Assembly (NCBI GenBank): GCA_030609605.1
Contig: JAUWBY010000110.1
Coordinates: 1-7,362 of the forward strand
DNA length: 7,362 nt
From: Candidatus Eiseniibacteriota bacterium
GTDB taxonomy: Bacteria > Joyebacterota > Joyebacteria > Joyebacterales > Joyebacteraceae
Direction: 5' to 3'
A program made the position numbers and the translations under genes. Below the pieces are notes generated by a model. That model searched no databases. It saw nothing but the letters and a program-made list of their open reading frames with translations, and was not told the origin of the DNA. Positions 6,303-7,362 of this stretch are shown here, piece after piece. Each line of letters starts with the position of its first letter. Positions within the stretch are counted from its first letter, which is position 1.

Positions 6303-6347
6303 GGCTGCGGGGCCTGCCTTCCTGGTCGGAGGGGCCTACCCGCAGCC
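6303..6347 (+). terminator. Likely intrinsic terminator upstream of the OmpA-family gene
   Basis: GGCTGCGGG (6303-6311) and CCCGCAGCC (6339-6347) are a perfect 9-bp inverted repeat. The 27-nt interior can pair further (CCTTCC with GGAGGG, allowing G-U), and TTTGTGTATGT follows. The T tract is short. It probably ends transcription from the methyltransferase/beta-helix unit; it could also be a structured leader of the next gene, whose start is 75 nt away. Confidence 0.6.
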
Positions 6348-6421
6348 TTTGTGTATGTAGTGTCGGACGCCGGCGCTGGAGATCTTCCAGGAACCCGTTG
6401 TTGAGGAGGAGGTACGCAGCC

Positions 6422-7362
6422 ATGAAGACCAGGAACTGGACGCTCTTGTGTTTGATTGCGGTCGTGTTTCTGTGTGCGAGTTCCGTCGCTGCGGAATTCC
6501 AGTGGACGGAAGTCGAGGTCGAGGGCAGTCAGGACCATCCCATGTTCTCGCGCTTCCCCGGGGCGATCATCGCCGCATACTCCGTGCGCAGCTTCGACGA
6601 ATACGTGTTCCCCGTCGGCAGCGGCATCGGCGACGATGGCGAGTCGCTGACCGAGAGCCTGGACCTGGAAGGGAGAGTAACCCGGATTCAGTATGGAGGT
6701 ATCCCGTCCGACCGCTCGACCCTCGAGATCTTCCGGAACTACGAGACAGCCATGAAGACGGCCGGCTTCGAGATACTCTTCCAGGCGAAGGCGAAGGAGC
6801 TCCCCGAGTACTGGCCTGGGATCTTGTATGACGACGTCAACTCGTTCGACCCGTCCCCGAACTTCCTTCCTTCCGGAACTGATCCGTCCACGCGCTACCT
6901 GTCGGCAAAGCTCGCACGCCCGGAAGGCGACGTCTACGTAACACTCCTGGTCGATGCCGTCGGCGCCTACGATCTCGAGGACCAGCCGCTCGTGCAGCTT
7001 GATGTAATCGAGATAGAGCCGATGGAGACGGGGCTCATCACGGTGAATGCAGGGGCAATAGCGGACAACATCGCCAAGTCCGGACACGTTGCTCTCTACG
7101 GGGTTCTCTTCGATACCGGCACGGCTGAACTTGAACCCGAGTCGGCCGCCGTCCTCGACGAGGTAGCAGCGGCTCTCCGTGAAGGCGCCGATCTCAATCT
7201 GTACATCGTGGGTCACACAGACAATGCCGGTGGCTTGGAATCGAACATGAGCCTCTCGCGCAATCGGGCTGTTGCTGTGATCACAGCACTCGTTTCGGAC
7301 GCCGGCATCGATGCCGGGAGAGTCAGCGCTCACGGTGTTGGTCCGCTGGCGCCCGTGGCGTC
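6422..7362 (+). CDS. OmpA-family envelope protein with DUF4892-like N-terminal domain (3' end missing)
   Basis: The frame opens at ATG 6422, with GAGGAGGAGG (6403-6412) 9 nt upstream, and stays open to the window edge, giving 313 residues. A Sec signal peptide is clear (hydrophobic residues 7-22, likely cleavage A24|E25); no lipobox is present. Residues about 36-120 look like DUF4892: DHPMFSRFPGAIIAAYSVRSF from 38, VTRIQYGG from 86, and EIFRNYETAMKTAGFEILF from 102. From about 225 an OmpA_C-like domain follows, with LYGVLFDTGTAEL, GHTDNAGG (264-271), the LSRNRA stretch (278-283) and the start of HGVGPLAPVA. In OmpA proteins the Asp of GHTD (here D267) and the Arg of LSxxR (here R282) grip the diaminopimelate of peptidoglycan, and both are present. 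It should therefore tie the outer membrane or periplasm to the cell wall. The last residues of the domain lie outside the window. Confidence 0.92.
   Translation, partial: MKTRNWTLLCLIAVVFLCASSVAAEFQWTEVEVEGSQDHPMFSRFPGAIIAAYSVRSFDEYVFPVGSGIGDDGESLTESLDLEGRVTRIQYGGIPSDRSTLEIFRNYETAMKTAGFEILFQAKAKELPEYWPGILYDDVNSFDPSPNFLPSGTDPSTRYLSAKLARPEGDVYVTLLVDAVGAYDLEDQPLVQLDVIEIEPMETGLITVNAGAIADNIAKSGHVALYGVLFDTGTAELEPESAAVLDEVAAALREGADLNLYIVGHTDNAGGLESNMSLSRNRAVAVITALVSDAGIDAGRVSAHGVGPLAPVA

Noticed and set aside
6448..6831. Open frame of 127 codons overlapping the start of the OmpA-family gene
   Set aside because: It is in another frame of a gene with a clear signal peptide and domains; the product is Arg-rich and of no recognisable family.
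4838..7333. Very long open frame (about 830 codons) on the - strand
   Set aside because: It runs antisense through three well-supported genes, including two signal-peptide proteins. Its product is low in hydrophobic order, matches no family I know, and includes the antisense of both the beta-helix repeats and the two-CW relic. It is a GC-rich shadow frame.

Overview
The window is GC-rich bacterial DNA in which every gene I can support lies on the + strand. Starts are often GTG or TTG behind strong GGAGG-type ribosome binding sites. No marker gene fixes the taxon. Two exported beta-helix proteins end in the same short tail (PVE..[ST]WG..KA.[FY]R), and an OmpA-family protein with a signal peptide implies a Gram-negative envelope. 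I associate this style of secretome with uncultured FCB-group or Eisenbacteria/Krumholzibacteria-like lineages, but that is a low-confidence inference.

Layout: (1) 88-362, a broken AlkD-like DNA alkylation repair gene reduced to its two ends. (2) 400-1182, a CPBP-family membrane protease. (3) 1326-2597, a secreted beta-helix protein with the C-terminal tail. (4) 2728-3183, the mechanosensitive channel MscL with an added zinc ribbon. (5) 3312-3881 and 3893-4189, a flavodoxin-fold reductase followed closely by a small cysteine-rich protein of 'two-CW' type. (6) 4284-5021 and 5018-6064, a SAM-dependent methyltransferase overlapping by 4 nt a second secreted beta-helix protein with the same tail. 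(7) 6081-6300, a decayed second copy of the two-CW gene. (8) 6303-6347, a stem-loop that looks like a terminator. (9) 6422-7362, the 5' part of a DUF4892-like/OmpA-family envelope protein cut by the window edge.

The genes do not form one pathway. They look like short transcription units for membrane and envelope functions (CPBP protease, MscL, OmpA, two beta-helix proteins) mixed with small redox and methyl-transfer units. I see no RNA genes, CRISPR array, insertion sequence or defence island. The signals most worth following are the shared C-terminal tail on the two beta-helix proteins, the two gene remnants (AlkD-like and two-CW), and the reductase/two-CW pair. I found no clear evidence of a wholly new system.
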